DNA from: Astrothelium macrocarpum
Lineage: Eukaryota; Ascomycota; Dothideomycetes; Trypetheliales; Trypetheliaceae
Direction of reading: 5' to 3'
Assembly (NCBI GenBank): GCA_021030915.1
Contig: JAGEMR010000096.1
Location: 56,969 to 120,968, forward strand
Length of the DNA: 64,000 nt
In this document: one piece after another, positions 10,627 through 21,680 of the stretch
Numbering within the stretch: position 1 is the stretch's first letter
Layout of the letters: each line of letters opens with the position of its first letter
Made by a program: the position numbers and the translations under genes
Notes under the pieces: model-generated
The model's input: only the letters and a program-made list of their open reading frames with translations
Databases searched by the model: none
What the model was told of the DNA's origin: nothing

Positions 10627-11056
10627 TACCATAACACTTTCGCTTGTCGCACTGAGCGTAAACTTCTCCAGAGCACTTCTGCATCTCAGAACGGTGAAGG
10701 TGTAACGAAAAAACCGCATACCAATCGAAAAGAGGCTTTGGTATCTTTCGGTATCGGTCAACACGCTCGCATTGGGCGTAGAGTCGCATTTGTAGAGCTT
10801 GAGATTAGCATTACAAGTGTGATATGGTTTCACGATATCAAGATTGCATTCGGCACGGAGCATTGGGGAATGAGGCCAAATGTCAAGTAGAAGATCGAAG
10901 ACAATTTCACTGTCACCAAGAGAATCCTGTACAACATTTCAGACGGCGAGCCTGAATACTACTGCCCAGCAATTCAAAAAGAAAACGAGGAAGGGAAAAT
11001 GACGAAGCTTTATTTGCTCGCTTCTAGGCCCAAAGTTTCTAATAGTAAGGAATGAA
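10627..11056 (+). pseudogene. Cytochrome P450 C-terminal relic
   Basis: The plus frame from 10627 holds a recognisable P450 heme-loop pattern at 10744-10800, reading FGIGQHARIGRRVAFVEL. This fits F-G-x-G-x-H-x-C-x-G-R-x-x-A-x-x-E-L except that the heme-ligand Cys is Arg. It is followed by a typical post-heme segment (WFHDIKIAFGTEHWG). A TAG at 10885 interrupts the frame, which reopens to 11056 with coding-like composition. No ExxR or upstream P450 exons are visible. This is a decayed fragment that cannot bind heme normally. Confidence 0.5.
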
Positions 11057-11551
11057 AACGCTTCTATCTACCTGCAGCCACTGCTTTGATTGGGAAGACT
11101 AGGCATGCGCCTGAGGGTCTAGTGAACCCAAGAGCGGGGGGAATGGCTGCAAAGCTAGATACCTCTATGGTTGTTCAAACTTGCCGTAACATCCATCTGT
11201 TGTTGGATGTTCAGGGTCCCATGACATTAAGTCATGAGGTCGATGCAAGAAGCAATGCCCACGAACGCCATAGATTGTAGATAGTAAGTAAAAAGTTAGT
11301 CATATCTTTCGTCGGCACGTGGGCAAAATGGGGCGATGTCAATATGTACAAGATAATAAAAGTTAAGCATACAAGTTAAGTGTCCAAGCTAGGGATCATC
11401 ATCGATAACAAGTCTTATCCAGAAAAGAATCATGAATGCCAAAAAAGACAACACCTATGAAGCTCACCCATTCTTCGCCATCTTACCCCAAACCCGACTC
11501 TCACCAAAAACTCACACGGCCTGATGGACCCAGAAACCACTCTGCAGGCAC
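11057..11551. other. Intergenic stretch, nothing recognised
   Basis: It lies between the P450 relic and the 3' end of the DUF1996-WSC gene; no gene, RNA or repeat is evident. Confidence 0.5.
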
Positions 11552-13148
11552 CTAAGACACCACCTGCGCATGCCTCGCCGCCCGCCTATGGCGCTCAACA
11601 TGGCTCCTCCTCATCTTCCTGGTCGAAGTCGATCCACCATCCGTCGCCGGCACCGGCGTACCCAACTTAAAGCCAACATTCGCACACGCGCCACCATCGC
11701 ACTTCTTATACAGCGACAGCGCATCGCCCGCACCACACACCTGCGTAGCGTCGCCCGCACACGGCATGTAGCAGCCGCCCCACTGGCCCGTGACCGGCGC
11801 CTCGGAGGAGGGGATGCTGTTGTCGCAGTAGCACTGGTTGCCGTACTCGAGACCCGCAAGACTATATCCCTTGGAGGCGCAGAAGGAGACGCAGCCCGAG
11901 ACGGTCATGTTGGTGTCGGAGCTTGACGCACCTGAGAGCGCGCGTGTGGACTGGTCGTCGGAGGCGCAGCCCTGGTAGGACCAACCTTGGGAGGTCATGT
12001 CGGTGAAGGAGATTGGCGGCGGGGTGGCGGGGATTGGCTTCTGTTCGGGAGCGATGACGGGGGCGGTCGAAGGGCCATTGGTGAGGGGGTTGTTACCGGG
12101 GAGGGCTTTGAGTTCACCGGTGACGACTTCGTCGACCATGGGTGGAATGGTGCATTGATGCTGTTCCTGGTTGGTAAAGAGAGTGCCGAAGCAGCTGGGC
12201 AGTTGAGATTCGTCATCACCAGCATTGCAGGATTCGATCTTCTCTTGGAGGTAGGGCACGTCCCAGCCGTTGATGAAATCACCATGGAGACCATAGCCGG
12301 TTGGGTCGCCTTGAGCGAGGACGAATTGGCCTTCGAAGTTGCCATCAGGGAAGATGCTGTTCATGGCGTAGTCGACTTCAAAGAAGATGTTCACGAGCTT
12401 AACGGGATGAGTTGAGGGGCAGTTACCGTTGTCGTAGTTCGAGCCGGTTGGATAGGCCATGTGGGAAGAGTGGTCAGGCGGGTCCAAAGTGTGGCCATCC
12501 CAGCAGCTGGGGAAATAGATCTGAGCACGGAGGGCGTAGTCACAGTATTTGTGAGGAAGACCGCCGGTGGCAGGCTCACTATAAGAAGAGTGGATGCACA
12601 GCCAGCTAATAGCATTGGCTGAGCCATTGCTACCACCAAAGCTAGGGTTGCTTCGCAGAAATGGGTTTCCAGCAAGCATACGGAATCCAGCTGGAAAAGC
12701 CTGGACATGTTCTTGGCTTTCCTGTGCACGATTGCTGCGTCATTGTTAGAACTAATTCCTATTTTTGAAGTTATTGTAACACTCACTAGTAATAAACAGT
12801 CATCCCTGCACGTTGGCCCAGACCTTCGCCAAGGCGAGGAACATCAAAAAAGCTTCCATTGGGAGCTTGCCAATAGAGCTTTGGGGACCAGTAGTTTGAA
12901 AGATCCTTTTTGATGGGGCAAGACGAGCAGGATGACTCTTGTGTGGTGTTGTAACTGGGCACGCTAAAGTTGAATGCGTTGCCACCGGCAACTTCGTGCA
13001 CATGCTGGGAAACTATGCCAGGGCTGATGATCGGATCAGCACGCTCGTCGACGATACGACCAGCACAAGGGATACGGAAGAAATTGCCGGACGAAAGAGC
13101 TGGAGTAGCAGTGGAGGCCAAGAGGGCCAGAGCGGTGCTGAAATGCAT
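11552..13148 (-). CDS. Secreted DUF1996 and WSC domain protein
   Basis: Two exons (13148-12787 and 12716-11552) with a GTGAGT donor and 70-nt intron give about 508 residues. The N-terminus is a signal peptide (MHFSTALALLASTATPALS). A DUF1996 domain follows, with typical motifs including RADPIISPG, HVHEVAGGNAF, the CPIKKDLSNYW region, AGFRMLAGNP across the junction and YPTGSNYDNGNCP. A WSC Cys-rich domain at about residues 365-460 has the spaced cysteines GCASDD, CVSFC, GNQCYCDN and MPCAGD. WSC domains bind carbohydrate, so a cell-wall or extracellular role is likely. The tail is basic and shows no GPI signal. The exact acceptor (AAG at 12717-12719) was chosen because it keeps frame; a nearby CAG would create a stop. 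Confidence 0.88.
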
Positions 13149-14468
13149 TCTTGATTGCAGACTTGATATCGATGAGAAAAAAAAAGCTTGGCAGTATCAA
13201 TGTATAGTTGACCGTTCAAGGTGCAAGAGCGAAAGTATGGACGACTGATGGTCCGATTTATTTACAAGAACGAATGACTGAAATGAATGATGGTAAAGAT
13301 CGAAAGTTCCAAAGGAACGACAAGGTCTCAGACCTTAAATTTTTCAAATGAGTGTAGCGAACGGCAATCTGCAGCAGAGTGCTTGGCCTCAAAGAAAAGA
13401 GCGGACAAGAAGTAGATAAAGTAGGCGTTGAGAGATTAGCATGGGTAAAAATCCCACCTCGCCACGTTCTGGATAGCTGTGGTACCTGCAGATCTTCCGC
13501 AACACTGTTTAATTTCCAGCCGCCCTGGCCAGTCTCGCGTCGCCAAGCCTGTCAGCAAAACAAAACATGGCGAATTGAAAGAAGTGATGTGACAGGGATG
13601 TCAAGCGCTCATTGTGAGTAGAGCGTTAGTGCATTTGTGGATGAGGCCGAATTTTGGGTTGGCTTTGTTTCACTTAATGCAAGCAAAGACCGGCGAGAAA
13701 ATGGTTATCCGATAGACCGACCATCAGCAGGCACAAGTTTTAGCGCCTGAAGGGCTTGCTCCGTTGTTTTCAAACGCTCTATCCTGCTTCCGAGTGGCGC
13801 AAGCCCGAATCCGGTGTCTAAGCCGTCTTTGTTTCCACTGCGGCTTTTTCTCAAACTTCATCTTTCACGCGGCCAGACTGCCTTGATGGCAAGAAAAAGA
13901 AGCGCCGACATGAGCAGACCCACTTTCGAATCTCCGCTCTGGAACAAAACGGTGGGGGGAAAAGGAAATGAACAGCTCATACTTTGCTGCGCTGCAGGAG
14001 CAGCAAAAAGTCACGCCGCTGAGTGCAAACGCAGAAACTGTCGATCCTGCAAAGAATCAGGAGTGCATGACCAGCTGGCAGGGCAAAGTTTTTCAGCGAA
14101 CATGCAACAGTTCCACGAAGTGCAGTCGTCGTTCGCATAGCGCTGCCCTCGGTAAAAGGCGATTCCTCACCTCCATAAGCCCTACTAGCCACCGCCTGCA
14201 TCCTTCCCGTCCTTATCATCGCATCACTCGCTCCCAAATCAGGAAATGATTGCCAGGGGCACCCGATGAAAAGTGAAAAAAGTGCTCGACGCTGATTCGA
14301 CCCGAGGTTACGAATTAGGTGAAGCCCCCGGTCGGGCCTTCAAACCTTGTTCCTGGGCTTCGCGGGCGTGCCGGTCTCTTCCATCGTCTTGCCTAGCCAG
14401 GCGCCTGACACGAGGTAGGTTTAATCCAGGCGCTTCGGTTGATAAGGTTATCGAGATTTGCCATCCCG
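13149..14468. other. Promoter side of the DUF1996-WSC gene; no gene seen
   Basis: About 1.3 kb of mixed composition. Open frames of 80-110 codons occur on both strands but have no splice-consistent extension or recognisable product. No tRNA-like cloverleaf was found. Confidence 0.45.
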
Positions 14469-15016
14469 TCAACGACAATTCGAGATGAGATGATGAAACA
14501 TGCTATCATCCGATGGATGGCGAGATTCGTCCAGAACTGAATAGGTACATAATGTCTTGATAATGAAGCGCCAGATGACCATCTGCACTGCGTCTGAACT
14601 GGTAAATTCTATCAATTCGAAGCTTGAAAATCCCGTCGTCTGTGCCGTTAGGACGAAGCCCCACTAACATGGTGATCCACCTGCCCATGTCGGAGGTTAC
14701 AACGCCAGTTCTGCAGACTTTCTTCAAGTTGCAGCAAGCCACAATCCACCACAAAGGGGCCATCTTTAACTCTGGACATTGACGTTTCCACACATGCCAA
14801 GAGATCTTGTGATTCTAGGCGAGATTTCAGTATGGGCCCCACCTTTGGTAAATGTCTTTCAATTTTGACCAGTGAGGTCACTCGATCAAGTTCGTTTTGT
14901 AACTTTGAAGGATAATTGCAGGCGCGAAGACTGCTGGCCACCCGATTTGATGCATGGGAGAATGTAGTTTGGGACGCTAATTCAGCCTGCCATGCAGGAG
15001 AGGGAGCTGGGCTCAC
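14469..15016 (-). CDS. Possible small gene, unknown product
   Basis: A minus-strand frame from about 15016 is coding-like (LQNELDRVTSLVKIERHLP, then LLQLEESLQNWRC). If an intron at about 14685-14644 (GTGGAT to CACAG) is removed, the frame continues to a TGA at 14471-14469. The helical N-terminal part loosely resembles the helper regions that precede NACHT domains in fungal STAND proteins, but there is no ATG at the beginning and no downstream NACHT. It may be a fragment. The function is not recognised. Confidence 0.3.
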
Positions 15017-17079
15017 ACGCAGTTACCAACACCAACAATGGCAATATGAGGTCAGCCAGCGATATTTTGACGGCTTTTAGCACCTTCAAAATCAATCTCA
15101 GCTGTTGTACAGCGGCATTCTAAGAACCGCAGGTACACACTCCTCAACTAACGAGGGCTCATACAATGTGAGAACCATACACAGAACCTCTATGCAACAC
15201 CGAAATTTACAGGATCCCCGATCACGGTAAATGGCAATGAACGCAGAAGATGATGCATCTGTTCTTAACGCTCAACAAACTCTTCAGACAACAGCAGCTT
15301 TGACAATTTAGCGGAACTTGCTCGCACATCTGTAACCCTCCTCACCTTCTTATTTAAAAAAAGAAATACAATCTCCAGTCATCCTCAAAAACTCTAGAAC
15401 AAAAAAGCTTATGGCGAGCCAAATCACCCACTTTGATCCCGACCTTGTACACTCTAGCCATATAGGGAATTCGATTTGATTCGAGGAGCCAACAACTGCT
15501 GACCGCGCTCGCTTACATCAAGACATAAGTCGCAAGGGCACAAGATACCGTAGAGGCGAGATTTCTAGTGCCAGGTATTAAATTAGCAAAGGCAGATGAT
15601 AATTTGGGTATCCCGGTAGAGATCGATGCAGTTGGCAAGATAGAAAGCAATGAGGATGCTGAACGTTAAAATTAAGGCTGATCTGAAACATTATCGTGAG
15701 TTTACAATACGTCTCCTTGAAGAAGTTCGGAATCCATTTCAGTCACGTTTAATTATCACCAGGGACTGCTCAGAGACATGTCATAGACTATACATGATTC
15801 GTCGAACAACTACTAGAGAGGCCTTCAACAGTCATGAACAACAAAATCCTCAGGGGTGTTCCTCAATGAATGCTGAAGTTTCCTGATCTCTTGAAATTGT
15901 ATCGGTGGTCTCCCAAAGACATCTTTGACTACCTCGATCGTTTAATGCTCGCGACGTCTATTTTCGGAACCCGTCGTCCGGCGATATTGGCTCGTTTTGA
16001 CTGGGTTGCTCCTCAGCATGTGTGCTGCTGATTATCTCTTCGGGTCTGATACTGCATTATCTCAAACACGTTGTAGTCTGAACGTGAATTGCAATGAAAA
16101 TGTCGTGGACTGTATCAGATGTAGTATCATGCGTTTGTTTGTCAAGTCTCCGATCACAATTAGTGGAGATGTTTCTCAACAAAAGAACAATGTCTCTGAT
16201 CGCCCGGAATCGTGTTGGGGTCCTCCTCAACACAAGCATAGCGGATCATACCTTTGCGGCTTGACCGTGTTGATTGCTCATGGATATCTAGACTTACACC
16301 TACTGTTCCAAGATTCGGAAAGCCCTTTCATTATACTTGCGGAAGAAAACCTTGCCCATCATGTCCTTCACGATATCAGAGAACGTGGCGATGGGTATGA
16401 CCTGGCTTGCATTTACCAAGCCAATACCAAAGGCTATTAACCCACCCTCTGACAACAACGTCGAAACCACCATAGTCCAATGCAGCACGCACTCGGGCGT
16501 GGGCTTCCGGTTCCCAATTCCGATGACTCTGCAGATGCCTTTTCTTGAAACAAATTCTCCGAACCCTTGACTTTGTGGGAACCAGATACTAGCACCGAAT
16601 AGCATACAATGCCTATACGACTATTAACAACGTAGTGCCACCATTTTTGGCATTATTGAACATACCAGCCGCACCTACTTGGTAGACTCTCATCACAGTT
16701 AGCAGCTAGATCTCATAAGGATTTCTCAGTCGATATTTCTTGTTTCTAATTGTTCGTAATCGTATTGGGGGACTCCCGGACATCTATACAGCTAAACCCG
16801 TGTTTTCTGATTTGGCGCTAGTAAATCCTCCAGTCTCTAGGTGAGGATGTCTTATTCTGAACTTTGGAAAAGAGTTTCCCGCTTCTGAAAATCGAGTAAC
16901 ATCTATTTGAGGGCCCTTCAATTGAAATAGGCAAGAAAATAGTCCGCGACAGCTCTTAAACATATCGCTGCACACTTTGAATTGCTCGAAATATCATTTA
17001 AGAGCTCCCCAGTATGGAAACAGCTTATCAAGTCGATTACACTCATTTGATATCTACCTTCTGGAGTCACACGACCTAC
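15017..17079. other. Long gene-poor stretch
   Basis: No complete gene is supported. The minus frame at 16605-16300 contains PTPECVLHWTMVVSTL and FSDIVKDMM, faintly like the C-terminal part of DUF3176-type fungal membrane proteins, and could be a relic. A 147-codon plus frame at 15997-16440 is unrecognised. Confidence 0.35.
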
Positions 17080-19086
17080 TTAAACCTTAGCATCCTTCGC
17101 CTTGGGGTCCCTCAACTGCCCCCCCTCAATCTTCCACCCCTCCCCCTTCAACTTCCTCCACTCCCTCTCGACCGCCACACGCACCAGCTCGCCCGTCGCC
17201 AGCGCATCCTCGCGACTATCATGGCCGCCCTCATTCGAGTCCGAGGCAGCGCCCGCCTTCCCACCCGTCTGGATCTCCCAGCCCAGATACTTTTTCGCCG
17301 ACTCGCGCAGGGAGCGGCGGAAGGGCAGACGCTTGGGATGCGGGAACTGCAGGACCGTGTCAACGATGGTCGGGTGGATGAGGCGAATGGAGTTGAGGTC
17401 GTTTTCGATGGCGTGGCCGATGAGCGGGGTGCGGGGTGTGATGAGGGAGAGGAGGAGGGTGCGCGCTGCGTGGGGGGAGTCGACAATGTGCATTCCTGTC
17501 TTTTTCTCGTCAGTGGTTTTGGGTGGCGGTGGTGTGACGCCGTCGTAGCGGACGGCGGTGGTGAAGTCTTTGGGCCAGATTCCAGAGAAGCGGGAATTGA
17601 AGTCGATGATTGGACCGAGTGGGCGGACGAGGATATCGAGAAGCTCCTTGCCGGTTGGCCATTCAGTGGCCGTGATGCGAATAAGCTCAAGGCCGTTGGT
17701 TGTGTAACCCATTTCACAGTCGAATGTAAGCGCAGCAGGTTTTGGCGTTTCATTGACGTCTTTTGCTTCATCCACTTCAGGTGTCTCTACAAAGGGCATG
17801 ATAGATGCCAGTCGAGCAGGAGATTTCTTGATACTAAACACATGGTTTCCGTGCATGTCGCAAGGAGGAGATCCTTCTGGCTCGCCGCAGCAGGGATGGA
17901 TTTTCTCCCGAGGACGCTTGGACTTTGGAGTCGAATCTTTCGGCGGAAAATATGCTTTGACAGGATGACGCTCGCAGGGTAAGTTGGATGTCAATGCTCC
18001 ATCGGACTCACGACGCTCAGGAAACACCTTGATTTTTGTATGGCAAAGATCGCACTCCTCCATATAATCTTTTGCGATTACGGCATTGCGGGCCTTTGTG
18101 ATGTCTTCATCAGAGATTTGATTGGTGACATATCCGTGATGCGCAAGAGGTGGCAAATAGGCCTTTAAACGTGGTAGTATCAGTAGCTCTTCCTCTGGAG
18201 TCAATTCGGACTTGTAAGGAGGGAAAGATTCCACGGGCTCGATTTGCTCCAATCCAGTCTCTTGCACAAGTACGCGTCTGCTAGCCAACCAATCATCTAG
18301 AGACATGCGTGAATATGCAACCAGTCGTTGCCTGATTAGATTTGGATATACAGCTGGACTATCGCGAGCAATTTTCTCTTCTTCGTCCAAAGCAAGCTGC
18401 TTGAGCTCGTTGTTGGTTAGAATGAACTGCTTGTCGGAAGGGTCCTTACTCTTTTGCGCTAAATTGTTTAAACGTAGCAAGTTCTCATGAATCTTTACAA
18501 GATACTGACGTCGTTTGTCGTGAAGGGCGGGACTATGGATAAGAAGTCGAGGGTTTAGAGATACCTCTTTCTCAGGAGCGGAAGGCTTCTTAGGGGCAGA
18601 AGACTTCTCAGAGATGGAAGGTTTCTGAGGGGCGGAAGGCTTTTTTGGAGCAGAAATGTTAATGTTGGAGGTGTGTGTCTCCACGGTCTTTGCTTTCTTG
18701 GAGACAGGAAAGGGCGGTGGGGAAATTTCTCTTTTACCAGTCTTAAGTTGCTTGATAGAACTGACATCTTCCTGGGTTGTATCTGCGACTCCTTTGTCAG
18801 ATGGTGGAATGTTGGCCTGAGAAGGATGAGCCGGGACAACATCATATGCGGTCGGCAAGTCTGGCTGGCCATCATCTACTGTCGATGTTGAAGCATTGTC
18901 ATCTTCAATCTTGCGTCGTTTAAGATGCGGTCTACCTTCCAAGTCGTCGTGTTTATCATTGGTTACATGATTTTGTTGTTCCAAGGGATCAAGGTCAAAG
19001 TCGTGAGAGAAGATGCAGTTGGGCAGTCGACATGAAGGTCCTTGCGGACAAACAACTTTCTTGAAAAGATTGCTAGAGGAGAACAT
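17080..19086 (-). CDS. rex3: RNA exonuclease Rex3-like (DEDDh)
   Basis: Single-exon gene of 668 residues. The N-terminus has a CCCH-like zinc-binding pattern (CPQGPSCRLPNCIFSH). A long variable region with KPSAPEK-type repeats follows. The exonuclease domain occupies roughly the last 220 residues, with the DEDDh motifs FDCEMGY (Exo I), GHAIENDLNSIRL (Exo II) and HDSREDA (Exo III). The family trims 3' ends of structured RNAs such as RNase MRP RNA and U5 in yeast (Rex3) and works in the nucleus. The order of motifs and the CysHis finger fit the REX3/REXO1 group better than REX4. It is transcribed divergently from the lipase gene at 19718. Confidence 0.88.
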   Translation of the reverse strand: MFSSSNLFKKVVCPQGPSCRLPNCIFSHDFDLDPLEQQNHVTNDKHDDLEGRPHLKRRKIEDDNASTSTVDDGQPDLPTAYDVVPAHPSQANIPPSDKGVADTTQEDVSSIKQLKTGKREISPPPFPVSKKAKTVETHTSNINISAPKKPSAPQKPSISEKSSAPKKPSAPEKEVSLNPRLLIHSPALHDKRRQYLVKIHENLLRLNNLAQKSKDPSDKQFILTNNELKQLALDEEEKIARDSPAVYPNLIRQRLVAYSRMSLDDWLASRRVLVQETGLEQIEPVESFPPYKSELTPEEELLILPRLKAYLPPLAHHGYVTNQISDEDITKARNAVIAKDYMEECDLCHTKIKVFPERRESDGALTSNLPCERHPVKAYFPPKDSTPKSKRPREKIHPCCGEPEGSPPCDMHGNHVFSIKKSPARLASIMPFVETPEVDEAKDVNETPKPAALTFDCEMGYTTNGLELIRITATEWPTGKELLDILVRPLGPIIDFNSRFSGIWPKDFTTAVRYDGVTPPPPKTTDEKKTGMHIVDSPHAARTLLLSLITPRTPLIGHAIENDLNSIRLIHPTIVDTVLQFPHPKRLPFRRSLRESAKKYLGWEIQTGGKAGAASDSNEGGHDSREDALATGELVRVAVEREWRKLKGEGWKIEGGQLRDPKAKDAKV

Positions 19087-19717
19087 TTTGCACGGGTCAA
19101 GTTGTCGTCGGAAGTCAAGACATCAGAACAGGAGGTTGTGGTATTGCTTGGTTGCTGAAGTTGAGCTGTATTGAGAAAAGGTTGTTTCTTGATCTGATAC
19201 ATGAAGGCAATGTTAAACGATTGGACCGAAAGGAAAAGAAAGAAGACGTTCCGCAGATACTTACTCGTTGGACAACAGGTTTGTCGCTGGTACAGTGAAG
19301 AATAGATCATGTGAAGCTAGCAAGAGGCTAAGTTTGCTGCTGGGAAGCAGGCATGTGCTTGCTCCAGCTGAAGCTTGCTCGTCCTGAGATCGCAGCCAAT
19401 TCCAATCATTTGATTACCAGCCTCTATCAGCAGAGAAACTTATCAACAGGCAGCAAGCTTGAATCGAACTTCACGTGAAGCAGGTCTTGGATTTGTGGTA
19501 TTTGAGAGGTGTTTAGGTGTTTAAGTTTGGTATGGTATGATATGGTAGATGTACCTGCAGCAGGCTAAAATCCGAACCCGGAGATCAGCAGAGCAGTCTG
19601 AGTCTGTGCGCGTGTGCGTCGGGGTTCGGTCGCTTGCCACCGGCGAATCGTCATCATATCGTAGCTTTAAAGACAACCTGAGGCCTCTTGCGTTGGAGCG
19701 CCCCTGTGGCGTTCCCA
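19087..19717. promoter_or_regulatory. Divergent promoter region between Rex3 and the DUF676 lipase
   Basis: This 631-bp region separates two divergent starts. Two tggtatg-type repeats occur at about 19528-19545. No defined factor site is claimed; it must contain both promoters. Confidence 0.4.
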
Positions 19718-20916
19718 ATGACTTCTTCACCTTCCTCATGGTCCCGCCTCGGTCGCGGCGTCGTCAAGAACTCTCCAAAGCTCCAAGAGCCTCAACTTGA
19801 CGTCGCTGATGCCGCTACACATCTCATTGTCTTGATACATGGGTCAGTTAGATTATTAGAACCAACACCGGTCTTGCGCGAGAACAATGCGCTTGCCTAC
19901 TCATAGCTGATTCGACGTCAATAGACTATGGGGGAATCCCAATCACCTTAGCTTCCTCGCAAAATCATTACGAGAGAAATATCCAGAAAATCTCCATGTC
20001 TTGGTCGCCCGGTCCAATTCAGATTCCTTCACGTACGATGGCATCGAAGTCGGTGGCGAGCGTGTTACGCATGAGATCGAGGAGACACTCGAGCAACTTT
20101 CAGAGCGGGGAAATACCATCACGAAAATCAGCATAATAGGATACAGTCTGGGTGGACTTATCGCTCGGTATGCTATAGGGCTGCTTTATTCCCACGGGTG
20201 GTTTGAGAGACTTCAGCCCATGAACTTTACGACATTTGCATCGCCACATCTAGGAGTGCGGACGCCCAAGGTTGGCATCCGCAACCAGATTTGGAATGTG
20301 GTAGGCGCCAGGACGCTATCCATCTCTGGCCAACAACTCTTCACTATTGACAACTTTCGGGAAACTGGTCGTCCGCTGTTGTCCGTTCTGGCTGATCCAG
20401 ATTCGATATTCATGCGCGGACTGGCTCTATTCAAAAACCGCACCCTTTACGCAAATGTCGTGAATGACAGATCTGCCGTTTACTACACTACCTCCATTTC
20501 CCGGACAGACCCATTCGTAAACATCGACTCCCTTGATATCAACTTTCTCCCCGGTTACGATCCTGTCATCCTCCACCCTACCCATCCAGTCTCCCGCAAA
20601 GAATCTCAACCGCGCACCGTCGCACTCTACAACCAATCTCGAGCCATAGCTGAACAGCTCCCCTTCGCTGCCTTCCTATTTTTCTTCTTCCCTCTCGGTT
20701 CAGTACTCTTCTTCATCAACAGCGGTGTGCAGCTCGCACGAAGCAGACAGCGAATACGACTCCACGAAGAGGGCAAGGGCCCGATGGGCGCACCGGGAAG
20801 GTATCGGATACCGTTGATGGTGCGTAGCATGGAGCGCAGGATGGAGGGCATGTATGAGCGCATCGAAGCGAGCACCAGGCAAGACACGCTGGACGGCGCC
20901 GTGGAGGATGTGAACG

Positions 20917-20968
<52 letters not shown>

Positions 20969-21287
20969 CGACGATCCAGAGAGCGATAAGCCGTTGCTCG
21001 AGCGGGACAATGATTCGACCAAGGTTGCGCGGAGGGCCGAGAAGCTTGCGAATGGGAATGCACATAAGTCGCTCACCGCAGAAGATACGGACTTTCCTGT
21101 CCTGGCGTTGACGCCTGAGCAATTTGCTATGGTCGACGCACTAGACAATATCGGTTTTACGAAATACCGTGTCTGGATACACAAGGTTCGGCATAGCCAC
21201 GCTGCTATTGTAGTGAGGATGCCTAGGGAGGCATTTGAGGAGGGTAGAGTTATAGCGCGCCATTGGGTGAGTACGTTTGAAGTTTGA
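19718..21287 (+). CDS. DUF676 family lipase (Rog1/Lpl1-like)
   Basis: Exons 19718-19842 and 19925-21287 (82-nt intron, GTCAGT donor) give about 495 residues. The splice restores HLIVLIHGLWGNPNHL, the oxyanion and N-terminal strand region of DUF676 serine hydrolases. The nucleophile elbow is IGYSLGGLIARY. A hydrophobic stretch (FLFFFFPLGSVLFFI) could dip into a membrane, as in the yeast lipid-droplet phospholipase Lpl1 and relatives. An acidic linker of about 20 consecutive Asp residues, encoded by a GAT microsatellite, lies between the catalytic domain and a conserved C-terminal region (LTPEQFAMVDALDNIG). A GTGAGT just before the annotated stop could be a donor, so the last five residues are uncertain. 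Confidence 0.85.
20919..20976 (+). repeat. GAT trinucleotide microsatellite coding for poly-Asp
   Basis: About 16 uninterrupted GAT codons followed by GAC GAC GAT lie inside the DUF676 lipase gene. Other frames give long runs of Met/Ile, Ser or His that are not genes. This tract is prone to length change. Confidence 0.95.
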
Positions 21288-21680
21288 TGCTTTCTTTTAC
21301 GTTCTTCTTGTACTTTGGAGTGGCGTGATGCTCTGTTCGGTTGAATAGAGGTTTACAGTGTCATTTACATGGAGTTTTCATGTATCGAGAATTTGATACA
21401 CGGTGACCAGCGGGACCGTGCAAGAGATGGATACACGGCGGAATCATCATGCGGTTTAACCAACTGACTACAGAAAGACAATCCGTTCAGGAATTGCCAT
21501 AGAATCAATAGCATTATAATTGCTTTTCAAATCTAGATCATGAGGTTCAGATTCCAAAATATGCGATGCTTCAGGCACTAAAAGACGTATTTATACACGG
21601 CCAACCCATTTGGCCTCTACTTCTCCTAAACGCCTTCAAGAACGCTGGACGTCACTCCGATCGCCTGATCCCGGTGCATC
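21288..21680. other. Convergent 3' ends, no gene
   Basis: The gap between the ends of the lipase and mannosyltransferase genes presumably holds both polyadenylation sites. No other feature was seen. Confidence 0.5.

Noticed and set aside
11987..12415. 142-codon plus-strand frame
   Set aside because: It is antisense to the DUF1996-WSC gene, whose cysteine pattern and signal peptide are convincing.
17014..17982. 322-codon plus-strand frame
   Set aside because: It is antisense to the DEDDh domain of Rex3, whose catalytic motifs fix the true strand.
20627..21184. Long minus-strand frames with poly-Ser, poly-Ile or poly-His
   Set aside because: They arise from the GAT microsatellite read antisense; the plus-strand lipase frame is clearly the gene.
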